NCBI GenBank assembly: GCA_963169105.1
Contig: OY720632.1
Location: 1,550,001 to 1,614,000 of the forward strand
Source of the DNA: Ceriagrion tenellum
Lineage: Eukaryota > Arthropoda > Insecta > Odonata > Coenagrionidae
Direction: 5' to 3'
Length of the DNA stretch: 64,000 nt
Part shown: positions 45,202-56,800 of the stretch, in pieces
Layout: every line of letters starts with the position of its first letter
Position numbering within the stretch: the stretch's first letter is position 1
Made by a program: the position numbers and the translations under genes
The notes under the pieces: model-generated
What the model saw: only the letters and a program-made list of their open reading frames with translations
Told to the model about the DNA's origin: nothing
Databases searched by the model: none

Positions 45202-48179
45202 CTAAAAAAGGGCCAATGAACTTGGGTTCCAGCTTTGCCGCAGAGAACTCGCCGGCGGCGGACTTGGGAAAATTTTCCGCCATATTAGTGTATCATCTGG
45301 ATATTCAAGTTTTCTGCGTCTCAAATTATAATAGTGGGCCTGCTTCTCCGACGCTTTCCGTTGCGCTTCCGCCGCATCGGAAATCATTCTTTTAATCGAT
45401 TTTTGTAAACGCTCCGCATAAGTGTGGGGCTCGAACTTCGTAACTTCCCCGGAAGCGGACTCGCGATACAAATCGTTTGGTCTTCTCAACTTCCTTCCCA
45501 AATTTAGTTCGGCAGGAGAAAAAACGGTTGTTTCGGAAACCGCCGTCCTCAAGGCAAACATCAAATCGGATATAGATTCGTCCCATTTTCGGTGACTATC
45601 CTCACAAAACATAGCTATCATAGTTTTAAGCGATCTGTTGGTTCGTTCACAGGGATTGACCTGTGGCAAATAAGGCGCGGTGTGACAAATTTTTATCTCG
45701 AACATTTGGCACACCTTCTTCAACACCCTACTAACGTACTGGGGTCCATTGTCGGATAACAACATCTCCGGGCAACCCCAGTGGTTTATTACTTCCGTGC
45801 GCAAAAGATTAGCAACGTGTACCGTTTTGACTGAACGCAAGGGAATGGCGATTGGCCAACGGGTAGCCGTATCCAAAAACACCAGTAAATATCGATTACC
45901 CTTCAAAGACTTTGGTAAAGGACCGATTATGTCCGAGGCGACTATCGTCCACGGACGGACCATTTCATGTGGATGCATTAGTCCGGCAGGTTTGGTCTGT
46001 TCTACTTTATACCGCTGGCAGACCCGACAGCGGCGTACAAAGTCATTGACATCCTTTCGCAGGTTGGGCCACGAATAAAAATCACGGATTTTACGGAAGG
46101 TTTTATAAAAGCCCATATGTCCGGCCAAAGTTGAAGCGTGATTCTCTTCTAAAATACGAGGACGTAAGGACTTTGTAACTAACAGTTTCCACGAACCATC
46201 CCGATCTTTGCGATACAATTGATCATTCGAAAGTCGGAGACCAGAATGGTCAGACCGAGCCTCTTTTGCTTTTTGCAAGATTTCCGTGTACCAAGCATCA
46301 CCTAAATGTTGTTGGGTGTCTAATCCTTCGTCACCCTGAACCGCCCCAAGCCTAGACAAAGCATCGGGAACGACATGGAAGCTGCCCTTGCGGTGAATAA
46401 TTTCGCAGTCGTATTGTTGTAGTTGAGCGGCCAACCTAGCTAGTCGTCCTTGAGGATTCGCAAAATTCGCTAACCATCTGAGTGATGCGTGATCTGTGAC
46501 GACTGAAAAACGATAGCCTTCTATATATTGCTTAAATTTGCTAATGGCAAACAATACCGCCAAGCACTCGCGTTCTGTAGCGCTGTAATTCCTTTCAGAG
46601 GCGGACAAGGTGCGGGAGCAGTAGGCGATGACGCGCTCTTTCCCGTCAATTTTCTGAGTTAGCACTCCTCCAATTCCTACGCCTGATGCATCACACTCAA
46701 CCGTGAACGGCGGGTCGAAGTGCGGGCAGGCCAATATAGGCGCAGACAAAAGATATTCTTTTAACCTAGTGAAAGCATCTTCCTGTCCCTTTCCCCACTG
46801 GAATTTCTTATTCTTATGTTTCAACGAATCAGTCAATGGTGCGGCTACGGAAGAAAAACTTGGCACGAACTTCCTATACCATCCCACAAATCCCAAAAAT
46901 CTCCGAAGTTCCGTGATATTCGTGGGGGAAGGATAATTCACTACAGCAGCCACCTTCTCAGGATCCATTTCTAACTCCCCATTCCCGACAACGTAAGCCA
47001 GAAATTTCAATCTCGGCTTTACGAATTGACATTTTTCGACTTTTATTTTCAATCCTGCCTTTCGTAGTCTGGCGAAGACTTCCTCCAAATGTTTAAATGT
47101 TCCTCAAATGTCGAACTTACTACGACGATGTCATCTAGATAAGCAAACGTATTAGGCTCCAACTCTGCGCTTATAACTTTGTCCATTAGCCTTTGAAAGG
47201 TAGCGCCTGCACTGTGTAAGCCAAAAGGCATCACTTTAAAATGAAAAAGCCCGCGTCCGGGAATCGTAAAAGCCGTAATTTCCCTGCTACTTTCATCTAA
47301 TTCAACCTGCCAATATCCTTTTTCAAGATCAATGGTAGAAATATACTTTCTTGCCCTAAGCTTGTCCAAAATACTCGAGATGTATGGCAGCGGGTACGCG
47401 TCTTTCTTACTCAGGCTGTTGACCTTCCGAAAATCCACTACGAACCGTTTGGACCCGTCCTTCTTAGGTACCAATAAAACGGGTGAGGACCAAGAGCTAT
47501 TGGAAGGCTCAATAATGTCGTTCGCGAGCATTTCGTTGACTTGTTCGTTGATCGCTTTCTGAATGACTGGGGAGACGGGATAGTAACGCTGCTTTATAGG
47601 CGGGGTATCATTTAATACTATTCTATGCTTAAATACATTTACACGTCCAATGACAGTATCAAATAATTTCAACTCCGCGTCCAGAAAGCGCATGAGGGCG
47701 AGATCTTGAGCGGGAGTGCGCTCGCTCTCCGAACTTATCGCTTTTAGTTCCGCGGGGTTCTTCCAAGAGAACTCTCGCGGCATTATTAGAGGAATGTCAA
47801 CTCCATGGCGTATTTTACAAGAGCCTTCGCGGAAATTGATTTTCGCCCCTACGTATTTCAAAAAATCCACTCCTAAGACCAAACAATACGGCATTTGCGG
47901 TAAAATATCGAAATGGACGATTACGACTTCCCCCCCAACTACCACCGGGAGTGTCGCCGCCTTAGAAGTAGATGCTCGACGTCCGTCCGCCATCTCGAGA
48001 TTCACTATTCGATCGCGTATGGTAATATTGTTATACCGCAACCACGCTTCGACCGACCTATTTATAATTGAACTAGTAGCCCCGCTGTCAATCAAAGCGG
48101 GCCAATATCTACCGTAAATTTCTACCTCTACGAAGAATCTCCCAGAGACTGAGCTCACCGAGGACGATTTGGGGCACAT
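45202..48179 (-). pseudogene. Ty3/gypsy pol: protease, RT, RNase H, integrase (one frame change)
   Basis: The first frame (48179-47049) has an aspartic protease (WPALIDSGATSSI), then RT blocks PSNSSWSSPVLLVPKKDGSKRFVVDFR, YISTIDLEKGYWQVEL, FKVMPFGLHSAGATFQ and FAYLDDIVVV (YLDD active site). The second frame (47088-45202) continues with FLGFVGWYRKFVPSF, RNase H (FTVECDASGVGIGGVL, ERNYSATERECLAVLF, VVTDHASLRWL), a zinc finger (H...H, CRVCQRYK) and an integrase core (ASDIIGPLPKS, LSDNGPQYVS, LPQVNPCERTNRSLKTM). The two frames overlap at 47049-47088, indicating a 1-base shift. Otherwise pol is complete, so the insertion is fairly young. Confidence 0.9.
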
Positions 48180-48226
48180 GAATTTTCGGACGATGTCTAA
48201 CCAGGTAGTCCAATCCTCTTCCCGAC

Positions 48227-49113
48227 CTACCGGCGGTGGCCTTGGGGTGCGACGCCCTCGGCCGGGAATGAAGGTGTCGCGAGAGCGTTTCCCGAGCAGT
48301 CACACGTCCGTACAACCTGCCCTTTTCGACCGCAACGGCGACAAAACCGTGAGAGAGGTTTATTACAATCGCGAAAGAAATGATCCCCAGCGTCACAATT
48401 CCAACACTTATTCTCAGGATGCTTCTTTTCATTCACTGATGTGATTGCCGACACGGACGAGGTCGGATGTGATGGACTTTTTTTCTCTGGAATCCGAATT
48501 CGGAGTCTACCATACCTAGCGGATTAGGGGGAGGTTTATATGATTCGATTCTGGCTTTCTGTGCTTCAATCGCTCGTCCGTGTAGTAACAACTCCCTCAT
48601 CGTATGAAAGGAGCCCGATGAAATTTGAGCCAAATATTCAGGGTGTAAGTTGCCGTAGGCTAGACCAACCAATTCGTTCTCCGTGAACGGGAGAGTCAAC
48701 CGCCTATTCATTGCTGTCATACATGTAAGGAACTCGTTAATCGTTTCACCTGCGCCTTGACTGCGTACATACATATCTTTTCTCAATCTCAAATCATAAT
48801 TGGCGGGTTGGTACGCTTCTCGTAGTCGCTCTTTTAAAGCATCGAACGAGTCTATTGAGTCTCTATTAACCCTGAACCATTGTAACGCTTTTCCCTTTAA
48901 TATTTCGGGAGCGAGGCAACACATGACGGCTTCGGGAACTTGGTTAAAAACTTGAAATTCATCGCAGTGCTCTGTAAAAGAAACGATACTCTCCGTCTCT
49001 TCACCCGAGAAAAATAGCCCCTTCCGCAAGGCCAATTTTACCCATTCCACTGAATCTGTGCGCGGATTTTCTTTGGCCGTCATGGCTTCTACGAAACGAC
49101 TAACAAGGAACAT
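48227..49113 (-). pseudogene. Ty3/gypsy gag with two zinc knuckles (frameshifted)
   Basis: The frame 49113-48433 shows the retrotransposon gag core (SFTEHCDEFQVFNQVPE, LKGKALQWFRVNRDSIDSFD, LREAYQPANYDLRLRKDMY, ETINEFLTCMTAMNRRL). The nucleocapsid part is in another frame (48454-48227) with CWNCDAGDHFFRDC and CRRCGRKGQVVRTC. The start is probably MTAKENPRTDS at about 49083. A short gap separates it from the protease frame of pol. Confidence 0.85.
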
Positions 49114-50065
49114 TTACGAAGTGTTACGCCCCGAATTGATTCATACCTGGCAGGTTCGTAGATTAAGGTGAAAAAATGAGATCTGTGAAATCTTACGTGC
49201 CCTCGTGGCCTACGAGCCGAGATATTAGTGATTAAAATCAGCGAAATCGCAACCCGGGCCTCACGCTGTGACGTCACGTTCACCGTCTCTACGAGGTAGC
49301 CGCCGGCGGAGAGGGAGCCGTTCCCTGCCGCCGACGCTCGGCGGACGGCGGCGGATCGACAGCGGTCGACACTCGTCTCTAGGGAGGAGAATACGCAGAA
49401 TTCTCTGTTTCTCCGTTGTTTCCTATTAGCCTCTCTGTATTCTCGAGTTGTTTTCATCATTCTGGGACGATGGAACCACAGCTATCGGATCGATCCTGGG
49501 ACACGCCAACGAGTGACCCAAACGGACGAATTGCCTTTGCTCAACCGTGACAACAATCTTATCGTCCCGTGATGAACAAGGAAAACGTGTTGCGATGTAC
49601 TCTCTTGGGATCTACGAAGGGTATCCGAGTGGACCGATGAAAGGAACCACCACCCTTTCGGGGTCTCGCTGCCGGGAAAACCACGGCGATGCGAGTGAAT
49701 AGGGAAATGGTCCTTGGTTCCTCGTGGGATGTAGGCATAACTTGAGCTTTTCAAAAGAATGTACACGCATACTGGCTCCTTCTGAGAAGGCCCCATCCTC
49801 ATACAATTGTTAGGTACTATCATAAAATCACCCGAAACTTTCGTGAACGGTATCTTCTTGAATATAAGATATCAGACCAGACGAGAAAGCAAGGAAGAAA
49901 ATGTTGAATTTGGTCATTTACACGTTTCATTTCGGATTTTTCGGACGCATTCGCTTACCTCTAACACGCTGGATGCTTGTGGATTGTGCTATTCTGCTGC
50001 AAGTTCTGTCAGTTCGTAGGTTATAAGATTAATTAAATATAAGGTTAATAATTAATTTTTTAAAA
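49114..50065. other. No gene; probable LTR/leader of the gypsy element
   Basis: The first ~370 bp lie upstream of gag, where the leader and 5' LTR are expected, but no primer-binding site or LTR border is certain. The rest to 50065 shows only short frames. Confidence 0.35.
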
Positions 50066-50067
50066 GG

Positions 50068-50272
50068 TTTTTAACAGTCGGACAAGGGCCACCATACCCC
50101 TGAGCGTCCGTTATAAAATTTTTATGGAAGGAATAGATGTGAGACTTCCAGAAGTGTACGGCCATGGATATTCCGGCCACCCACCATGGCGAATGCCCTA
50201 TCCGAAGTGTAGTTTTACCCTACGAACTGGCCAGAAAGGTTCCACGACGCCTATGGATTACCAACAACAGTA
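50068..50272 (+). mobile_element. I-like LINE fragment truncated at both ends
   Basis: About 200 bp (FNSRTRATIPLSVRYKIFMEGIDVRLPEVYGHGYSGHPPWRMP in broken frames) nearly identical to the reverse complement of copy D at about 23320-23520. Truncation at both ends is unusual for a LINE insertion and suggests a rearranged or filler fragment. Confidence 0.75.
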
Positions 50273-50324
50273 GGTGAGAAAATATCGTTTCAGCACAGTC
50301 ACGTGACTTATAAACAAACGCGAA

Positions 50325-50625
50325 TAACTAGCATACTAATTAACTTAGATAAAATATAACGACACCGTCTGATAGTCCAAATTAACTCGCATCCAATGAT
50401 GTACTCGTCTTTATGACAAAGTGAATATTCAACCCACAACAGCCGAAAAACATTTTAATATAAACAATATTAAATATCTAGCATAATAATTAACTTAGAT
50501 AAAATATATCGACACCGTTGGATAGCTCTAATTAACCCGAATCAAATGATTTTCTCATCTTTATGTCAAAATGATATCACCAGTCCGAAATGAAAAATAT
50601 CTAGCATCCCAGGAAAACACTCATG
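50325..50625 (+). repeat. Two-plus units of a ~150-bp tandem repeat
   Basis: CTAGCATA(C/A)TAATTAACTTAGATAAAATAT(A/T)CGACACCGT occurs at about 50328 and 50478. A third unit starts with ATCTAGCAT near 50608 but diverges at once. AT-rich, no coding signal. It lies at the left edge of the virus-like gene cluster. Confidence 0.7.
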
Positions 50626-50913
50626 CATGGCATTCGTTGATGAAATAGTCCACGTCATTCATAGTGTTGAGTGCAATTCCGCCTCGATAACCTTGAGCTC
50701 CACTCTCAAGTTTCAACTGCGACGCAAAATTGCTTCCGCGTTTAATCATTCCCCCTCCCCTTCCTTCTAGGTTGCATGATGCAATGCTTCAGTCATTTCA
50801 AGTAAAAGCACGTATCAACCCAAAGATCATAAAGCATAGACATGTTCTAACACGTTCATGGATAGCGGTATAAAAGAAGAAACGAGTACATCTTTTAGTA
50901 ATTGCATTGCAGG
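50626..50913. other. Non-coding leader with a TATA box
   Basis: TATAAAAG at about 50870 lies 43-44 bases before the ATG of a small ORF at 50914. No other feature seen. Confidence 0.35.
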
Positions 50914-51027
50914 ATGGGACAGGTTTTGTCTCCTATTATATCCAGGCCTTATATCGGGAGAGAGAACGAGGTACATGAGCTAGTCTTCCCCATACTGCTT
51001 TTAGAAGACATCGATGATACTTATTAG
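50914..51027 (+). CDS. Small ORF with an N-myristoylation-type start (hypothetical)
   Basis: A 37-codon frame starting M-G-Q-V-L-S-P and ending LLEDIDDTY. Gly2 with Ser6 fits the N-myristoylation consensus, and the C-terminal part is acidic. A TATA box sits 43-44 bases upstream, which suits a short 5' leader. A second TATAAAAG at 51054 is followed by an 11-codon frame at 51094 that also starts M-G. Length alone cannot exclude chance. I recognise no family. Confidence 0.3.
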   Translation: MGQVLSPIISRPYIGRENEVHELVFPILLLEDIDDTY

Positions 51028-51099
51028 AATGGAGTCATCAAATACCGACGTGGATATAAAAGTTAGCCACGCCCCCAAGAGTCAAGAATAAACTATGGG

Positions 51100-51550
51100 C
51101 GAACAAACGAGGAAAAAGGAGAATTTATAAAATCATACACTTTTGTACTCAATGTTGAACCTGATGTTATTACTTTGTTTTAAATAAAAAAACATTTTTA
51201 AAAAATCCAAAATGGTATCATAGAAATAAAAGAAAATATAGGTTTACAAAAATATTTATTTCTTCACAATATTAATATTTACAATATACATCAACCACAC
51301 ATGGAGGTGTTGACAAAATATTTCGTCTCATAGTTCAATTCTCCACTAATATTATATTGTTCTCGCACTGCACTTCTTATTGCATACCTCCATACTCGCA
51401 CTACTTTTGTTCAAGTAACCATTCTCGAGTAAATAACTCTCAATACAATTATATCCACTTAATTACATAATAAATGAACAAAGAAAACGTGGTAATGTTT
51501 AGACTACTTACAAAAAATCTAATCCATCCATTGCAAAAAGATTTTTTAAT
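51100..51550. other. No recognisable gene
   Basis: AT-rich stretch 3' of the minus-strand gene at 51553-52023. It probably contains its 3' UTR. Confidence 0.35.
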
Positions 51551-51552
51551 GG

Positions 51553-52023
51553 TTAACAAATTTTACTTTGTTGGCACCAATTTGCCAACTTGTGACAGTT
51601 TTTTCTCGCACACTGCAAATTACCATCCATATGAGCTTCGATTAAACATCCCTCATTAGTAGTCAATTTCTTAAGCGAGGGACAACCATACAATTCTAGA
51701 TTAGCCACGCAAATACCTATGGGAAGGAGACTGGTTAAGAAAGATGCCTTTTGTGCTCCCTTGGTGAACAGATATTTATATTGCTTTGTATAATTATAAA
51801 GTATGCTCTCCAAATCGGGATACTCAATCTCTCCCAAATATACATTCAAACCGTGATAATTATTTCTCACCCAACTCGCCTCTTTTGCATACAGCAATCT
51901 CTCCGGTGATTTAAAGAGCCACGTATTGCAGCATCTGTTTTGAACAGAGATAATAGCCAATTCCTTGACTATGTAACTATTATCGGCAGCGGTAAACCCT
52001 TGAAATTCGATAATGGCACTCAT
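51553..52023 (-). CDS. Small conserved-looking protein, possible RNase H-fold/exonuclease-like
   Basis: 156 residues, start chosen at MSAIIEFQGF (52023); the frame is open further upstream but has no better Met context. Features: IEFQGFTA at residues 4-11 followed by VKELAIISV, a mid block WLFKSPERLL, a FTKGAQKASFL block at about residue 90, then VANLELYGCPSLKKL and a Cys/His-containing tail ending CQQSKIC. The acidic residue followed by a strand-like hydrophobic run at the N-terminus, and the later NLE and KL blocks, resemble DEDD-type exonuclease folds, but this is inference. I recall similar short proteins scattered in arthropod genomes near virus-like genes and cannot verify it. Its former neighbour is 57703-58133, from which the LINE has separated it. 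Confidence 0.55.
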   Translation of the reverse strand: MSAIIEFQGFTAADNSYIVKELAIISVQNRCCNTWLFKSPERLLYAKEASWVRNNYHGLNVYLGEIEYPDLESILYNYTKQYKYLFTKGAQKASFLTSLLPIGICVANLELYGCPSLKKLTTNEGCLIEAHMDGNLQCARKNCHKLANWCQQSKIC

Positions 52024-52620
52024 CGCGATGTATGTCCAACTTACAAGGTTTTTACGCCCAATGCCAGGGGTTGAACACACATCAAAGACCTTTTGACTTA
52101 CAGAATTTTACTTCGTACTACTACTACCAGAGCCAGCAAGGGTTGAGTCCGGACAGTCTAGTGGGTCAACTGTCTGTGTGCGGCCATACCACCTGGCCTG
52201 CGATCCACCCGCATGTTTACCGTGTGCGGAGACCCGTAAGGGGGAGAAGGGGATCCTGGTGGGTGAGTTCTTCGGCACCCAGCCGGGTGTCGGATGCCCG
52301 GTATGGGCCGGAGTTCAATACCCCACTTCGGCCCTGGATCCCCTGTAAACGGGCGGTCAAGATCTAGCCAGTCTTGATCAATCGGCTTATCGACACGTTT
52401 CGATGGCGAGTGCTGGAGTGACGGGGGTCTGTGTAGGGCGGCAAAAGGTGCATGGGTTTGGAGGGCCCATGCATTGGAGGTCCAACCCGAAACAGGCCCC
52501 CTAAACGATAGTGCTATATCCCTTGGGTAGCCCTGGCGACCACACCGGTTGGCGGTGTGGCGTCCCGAATGTGTGGCTCCGTGGTGGGTGGGGAGCCCAG
52601 GGGATGAATTCCTAATTTTC

Positions 52621-53787
52621 ATGGAGCCAGAAAATCTTCCTCCATCAAAAAGATCCCGTCCGGAAACGGGCGGGGGATATATAACGTTGACCGCTTGTAG
52701 GCGGTATCTTATTATGAGAAGTACAAAGGAAGGTGAGACCCTTACAAAGGTGTTTCCCTTCCTCATTCGTAGAGTCCTCTCGTCCGCCGTAACTGGCGAT
52801 TTAATATCTGCAAAAAAGCTGCGAGACGGTACACTATTGATTGCAACGGCCAACGATAAGCAGAGTACGAAATTGCTGACCATGAAAAAACTTCATGACC
52901 ATCCGGTCAAGGTCGAGGTGCACCGTACCGTGAACACCAGTCGGGGAGTGATTAGCAGCTATGACCTGCTGTACGTAGACGACGACGAAATTAAGAGGGA
53001 AATGGCCTCTCAGGGCGTTGTTGACTGTCGTCGTCTGAAAATTAAGCGTAACGGTGAGCTGATTAACAGTACATCTGTAATCCTCACCTTCTCGCGCGAC
53101 ACGCTCCCCGACAAGGTATTTGTTGGCTATGAATCGGTTCCCGTCCGCCCATTCATACCAAGCCCTATGCGATGCTTTCAGTGCCAGCACTTCGGCCACA
53201 TCGCTACCAGATGTGGGGGCAAGGCCACCTGCCCGCGCTGTGGCAAGGATAAGCACGAGGGTAATGAGTGCACTTCCGAGCCGCTTTGTGTCAATTGCGA
53301 GGGTGCACATCCAGTGTACTCTCGTGATTGCCCAAAGATGAAGGAGGAAAAGAAGATCATGGAGATTAAAACAATCGATAAGGTGTCATATTTCGAGGCC
53401 AGGAAAAAGTACCGGACATTAATTGCCCCAACCTTCTCTCCTTCTTTTGCTGTCGTTGCTACCACTCAGAGTAGCAAAATCTCAGACGAAATCGTGAAAG
53501 TAGATAAAGTTGAGAGTAAGAAAAGCCCAGACAAAGAAGAGCTAGCCAAGCCGGATAAGGCCACAAAGCCGGCAAAATCTATATCCACCAGCGCGGGTTC
53601 CTCTGTGAAGAACCCGCCAAAAACCACTGGTTCCACGCCCCCGAGGCGTGATAAAACACCATCCCCCGGTCCGTCCGGGGTACGCGCACCATCTCCAGTG
53701 GAGGCTATGGAGGAGGATGAGAATCTCTCTGAGACGGATATCCTCCTCGCAAGACAAAAGGGGAAGAAGCACCGTATTCGGCGCTGA
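52621..53787 (+). CDS. I-like LINE ORF1: Gag-like CCHC protein (intact)
   Basis: About 388 residues from MEPENLPPSKRSRPE; an upstream in-frame ATG at 52549 would add 24 residues but falls in 5' UTR-like sequence. The N-terminal domain RYLIMRSTKEGETLTKVFPF and LISAKKLRDGTLLIATAND is followed by three zinc knuckles at about residues 180-240 (CFQCQHFGHIATRC, CPRCGKDKHEGNEC, CVNCEGAHPVYSRDC). A Lys/Ser/Pro-rich tail with EAMEEDENLSETD ends RIRR. The protein should coat the element RNA. The stop is 55 bp before the ORF2 start. Confidence 0.92.
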   Translation: MEPENLPPSKRSRPETGGGYITLTACRRYLIMRSTKEGETLTKVFPFLIRRVLSSAVTGDLISAKKLRDGTLLIATANDKQSTKLLTMKKLHDHPVKVEVHRTVNTSRGVISSYDLLYVDDDEIKREMASQGVVDCRRLKIKRNGELINSTSVILTFSRDTLPDKVFVGYESVPVRPFIPSPMRCFQCQHFGHIATRCGGKATCPRCGKDKHEGNECTSEPLCVNCEGAHPVYSRDCPKMKEEKKIMEIKTIDKVSYFEARKKYRTLIAPTFSPSFAVVATTQSSKISDEIVKVDKVESKKSPDKEELAKPDKATKPAKSISTSAGSSVKNPPKTTGSTPPRRDKTPSPGPSGVRAPSPVEAMEEDENLSETDILLARQKGKKHRIRR

Positions 53788-53842
53788 TCCCCTCGAAGGA
53801 CATACAGATTTCAGGTTTTAAACTTGAAATTTGATATTTTTA

Positions 53843-56800
53843 ATGAATTTTATACTACAGTGGAACTGTAATGGTTTTTATCGTCATAAGGAGGAGCTAA
53901 ATATTTTAATTCGCGATTTTAATCCGCCCTGCATTTGTCTTCAAGAGACGCATTTTAAAACGACGGACAAGGGTATTTTAAAACATTTTAACGTTTTTAG
54001 ATTTGACGACACCAGTGGCCTCCGGGCCCAAGGTGGAGTGGCAGTTGCCACCCGAGAGGCCCTATACACCTCTCGGGTGCAACTGAACACGCCGTTTCAA
54101 GCGGTAGCTGTGACTGTGCACGCCCCGGAACCCATAACGTTGTGCAACGTTTATCTTCCCGAGGGAGCACCAGTCACTGAACGCAACCTAGAGAATCTTG
54201 TCCGTCAGCTACCAAAACCCTTTATTCTTTTAGGCGATTTCAATGCCCACGACCGTATGTGGGGAAGCTCCAGGGGACAGAGCAACAGGAGAGGCCGGAT
54301 TTTATCAAATTTTATCGGAAATTTTAATCTGTTTTTGCTAAATACCGGGGAAAAAACTCGTTTTAACAGTTTTAATGGAGAATTCTCATCCATTGACCTT
54401 TGTTTGTGTACTAGCAGTTTAATGACGAAATGTCGAATGTCAGTACATAAAGACCTATTTGGAAGCGATCACTTTCCCATCCTCATTCGCAAGGAGGGCA
54501 GTTTTAATAACACTTTCACCACCCCAAAAAATTGGATCACCCGGAAAGCGGATTGGCCGAATTTTAGAACACATTTTCATTTTAAACATGATGCCACTAT
54601 TGACGCATCACGGAACGTCGAAGTGTTGACATCATCTATAGTTAAAGCTGCAAGTTGCAGCGTACCGCGGTCTTCGGGACACGCTCGTCGGCCCGCTGTG
54701 CCGTGGTGGACCGAGGAGTGCGCCAATGCAATTAGATTGCGCAAGCGAGCATTGCGCATTTTTAGCAAATATCCAACGGCAACAAATCTGGCCTCTTTCC
54801 GACGTTTGAGGGCCAAAGCTCGGCAAGTCGTGAAGGAAGCAAAGAAGGCTTCCTGGATGGAATTTGTGTCCGGCGTAAATAACAGAACCCCACTTGCACA
54901 GGTCTGGAAGAAGGTGCGTAGCATCTGCGGCTCTCGGCAGGAACACGGCGCTTCGATATTGAAGGTCGATGACCGGATGGTGACCTCCCAGCCGGAAATA
55001 TGTGAAGTGTTTGGTCGTTTACTCGCGAAGACCTGCAGTAACGCCAACTATGATGCAGCATTTAGAGCGATTAAAGATCGATCCGAGGCTGCCGCTCTAA
55101 ATTTTAATTTCAATGGTACGCGTCCTATTGCTGCCTACAATGAATGCTTCACTATGTGGGAGCTGACCTCTGCAATTGCGGACTCCCGGGACTCCTCCCC
55201 AGGAATGGATGGCGTCCACAATGCGTTCATCCGGAATCTTCCCGGGGCCGCATTGTCGGAAGTCCTCCACACCCTCAACCAACTCTGGGTGGAGGGTACT
55301 GTCCCACAATCCTGGCGGGAGTCTGCAATAGTCCCCATTCCAAAGCCAGGAAAGGAAAGGACTAATGCAAACAATTATAGACCCATCTCTCTTACCAGCT
55401 GCCTGTGCAAGGTCATGGAAAGAATGGTCAATCGCCGGCTCGTTTGGTGGTTGGAGCGTCGGAACCTACTTGCTAACATCCAGTGTGGTTTTCGGCGGGG
55501 AAGATCGACAATAGACCATCTCGTCCGAGCGGATAATTTCATCCAGGAAGCCTTTCTTTTGCGCCAACATGTCGTCACTGTCTTCTTCGATCTGGAGAAG
55601 GCATACGATAGGGTCTGGCGGCACAAAATTTTAAAGACGCTGCACAGTTGGGGTTTTAGGGGTAACTTACCCATTTTTATTCAAAACTTTTTAACGGACC
55701 GGGTATTTAAAGTGAGAGTGGGGAACAGTCTGTCACAGTTTTACACCCAGGAAAACGGAGTACCCCAGGGCTCCGTTTTAAGTGTCACTCTCTTTGCAAT
55801 CGCCATCAATGATGTCGTGGATTGTATTAAGGCTCCGGTAATGGGATCATTGTTTGTTGATGACCTGGCTATTTTCTGCCGGTCGTCCAAACTCGTCAGT
55901 GCAGCCAGAATAATACAACTGACGCTAAATAAACTGGATAAATGGTCTCGCAGCAATGGCTTCCGTTTCTCAGCTGAGAAGACGAAATGCGTTCACTTCC
56001 ACCGAAAACGGGGATATGATGTTCCACCACCTCTGCGCTTGGGTGGAAGAATCCTTCCATATGTGGAGTCAATACGTTTCCTCGGTATGATATTTGATTA
56101 CCGACTTAATTGGCGGGAACATGTACGACTGTTAAGTGAAAGATGCCGTCAGGCCTTAAATATTTTAAAAGTTTTAACTAACTCGAACTGGGGCGCAGAT
56201 CGCACCACGATGCTTTTACTGTACCGTGCCCTCATTAGATCTCGTCTGGACTACGGCTCTTTCGTCTACTCCTCCGGACGAGAGTCGTACCTGAGGCCTT
56301 TGACAGCGGTTCACAATGCTGGATTGCGGCTGGCCACCGGTGCTTTCAGGACAAGTCCGGTTTTGAGCATTTATGCTGACGCCGGAGAGCCACCTCTGTA
56401 TGTCCGCAGGAACATGCTGATGTGCTCCTACGTGGCAAAACTTTTATCAATGACAAAGCATCCATGTTACGATATTGTTTTTAACCCTAGATTTTTAGAC
56501 AATTTTAATGGACGGAGGAGGGCCACTCGCCCTTTAAGCGTACGTTTTAGCAATTTTAACGAAGAGAATAATTTCTCTCTTCCGGAAGTATACCCGGTAG
56601 GTTATTCCAACGAAGCTCCATGGAATATACCACGGCCAGATATTTACCTTGAACTGAGCAAGCTACAAAAATCCTCCACCATCGATTCAGAATACCAGGT
56701 AATGTTCAAGGAAATGCTGAATTCCCACTCGGATACCATCCCTATATATACGGATGGATCCAAGTCCAATTCAGCCTGTGCGTGCGCAGTATACTCCCCT

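Noticed and set aside
49482..49823. 113-codon minus-strand frame upstream of the gypsy gag
   Set aside because: No recognisable domain and not continuous with gag; treated as chance.
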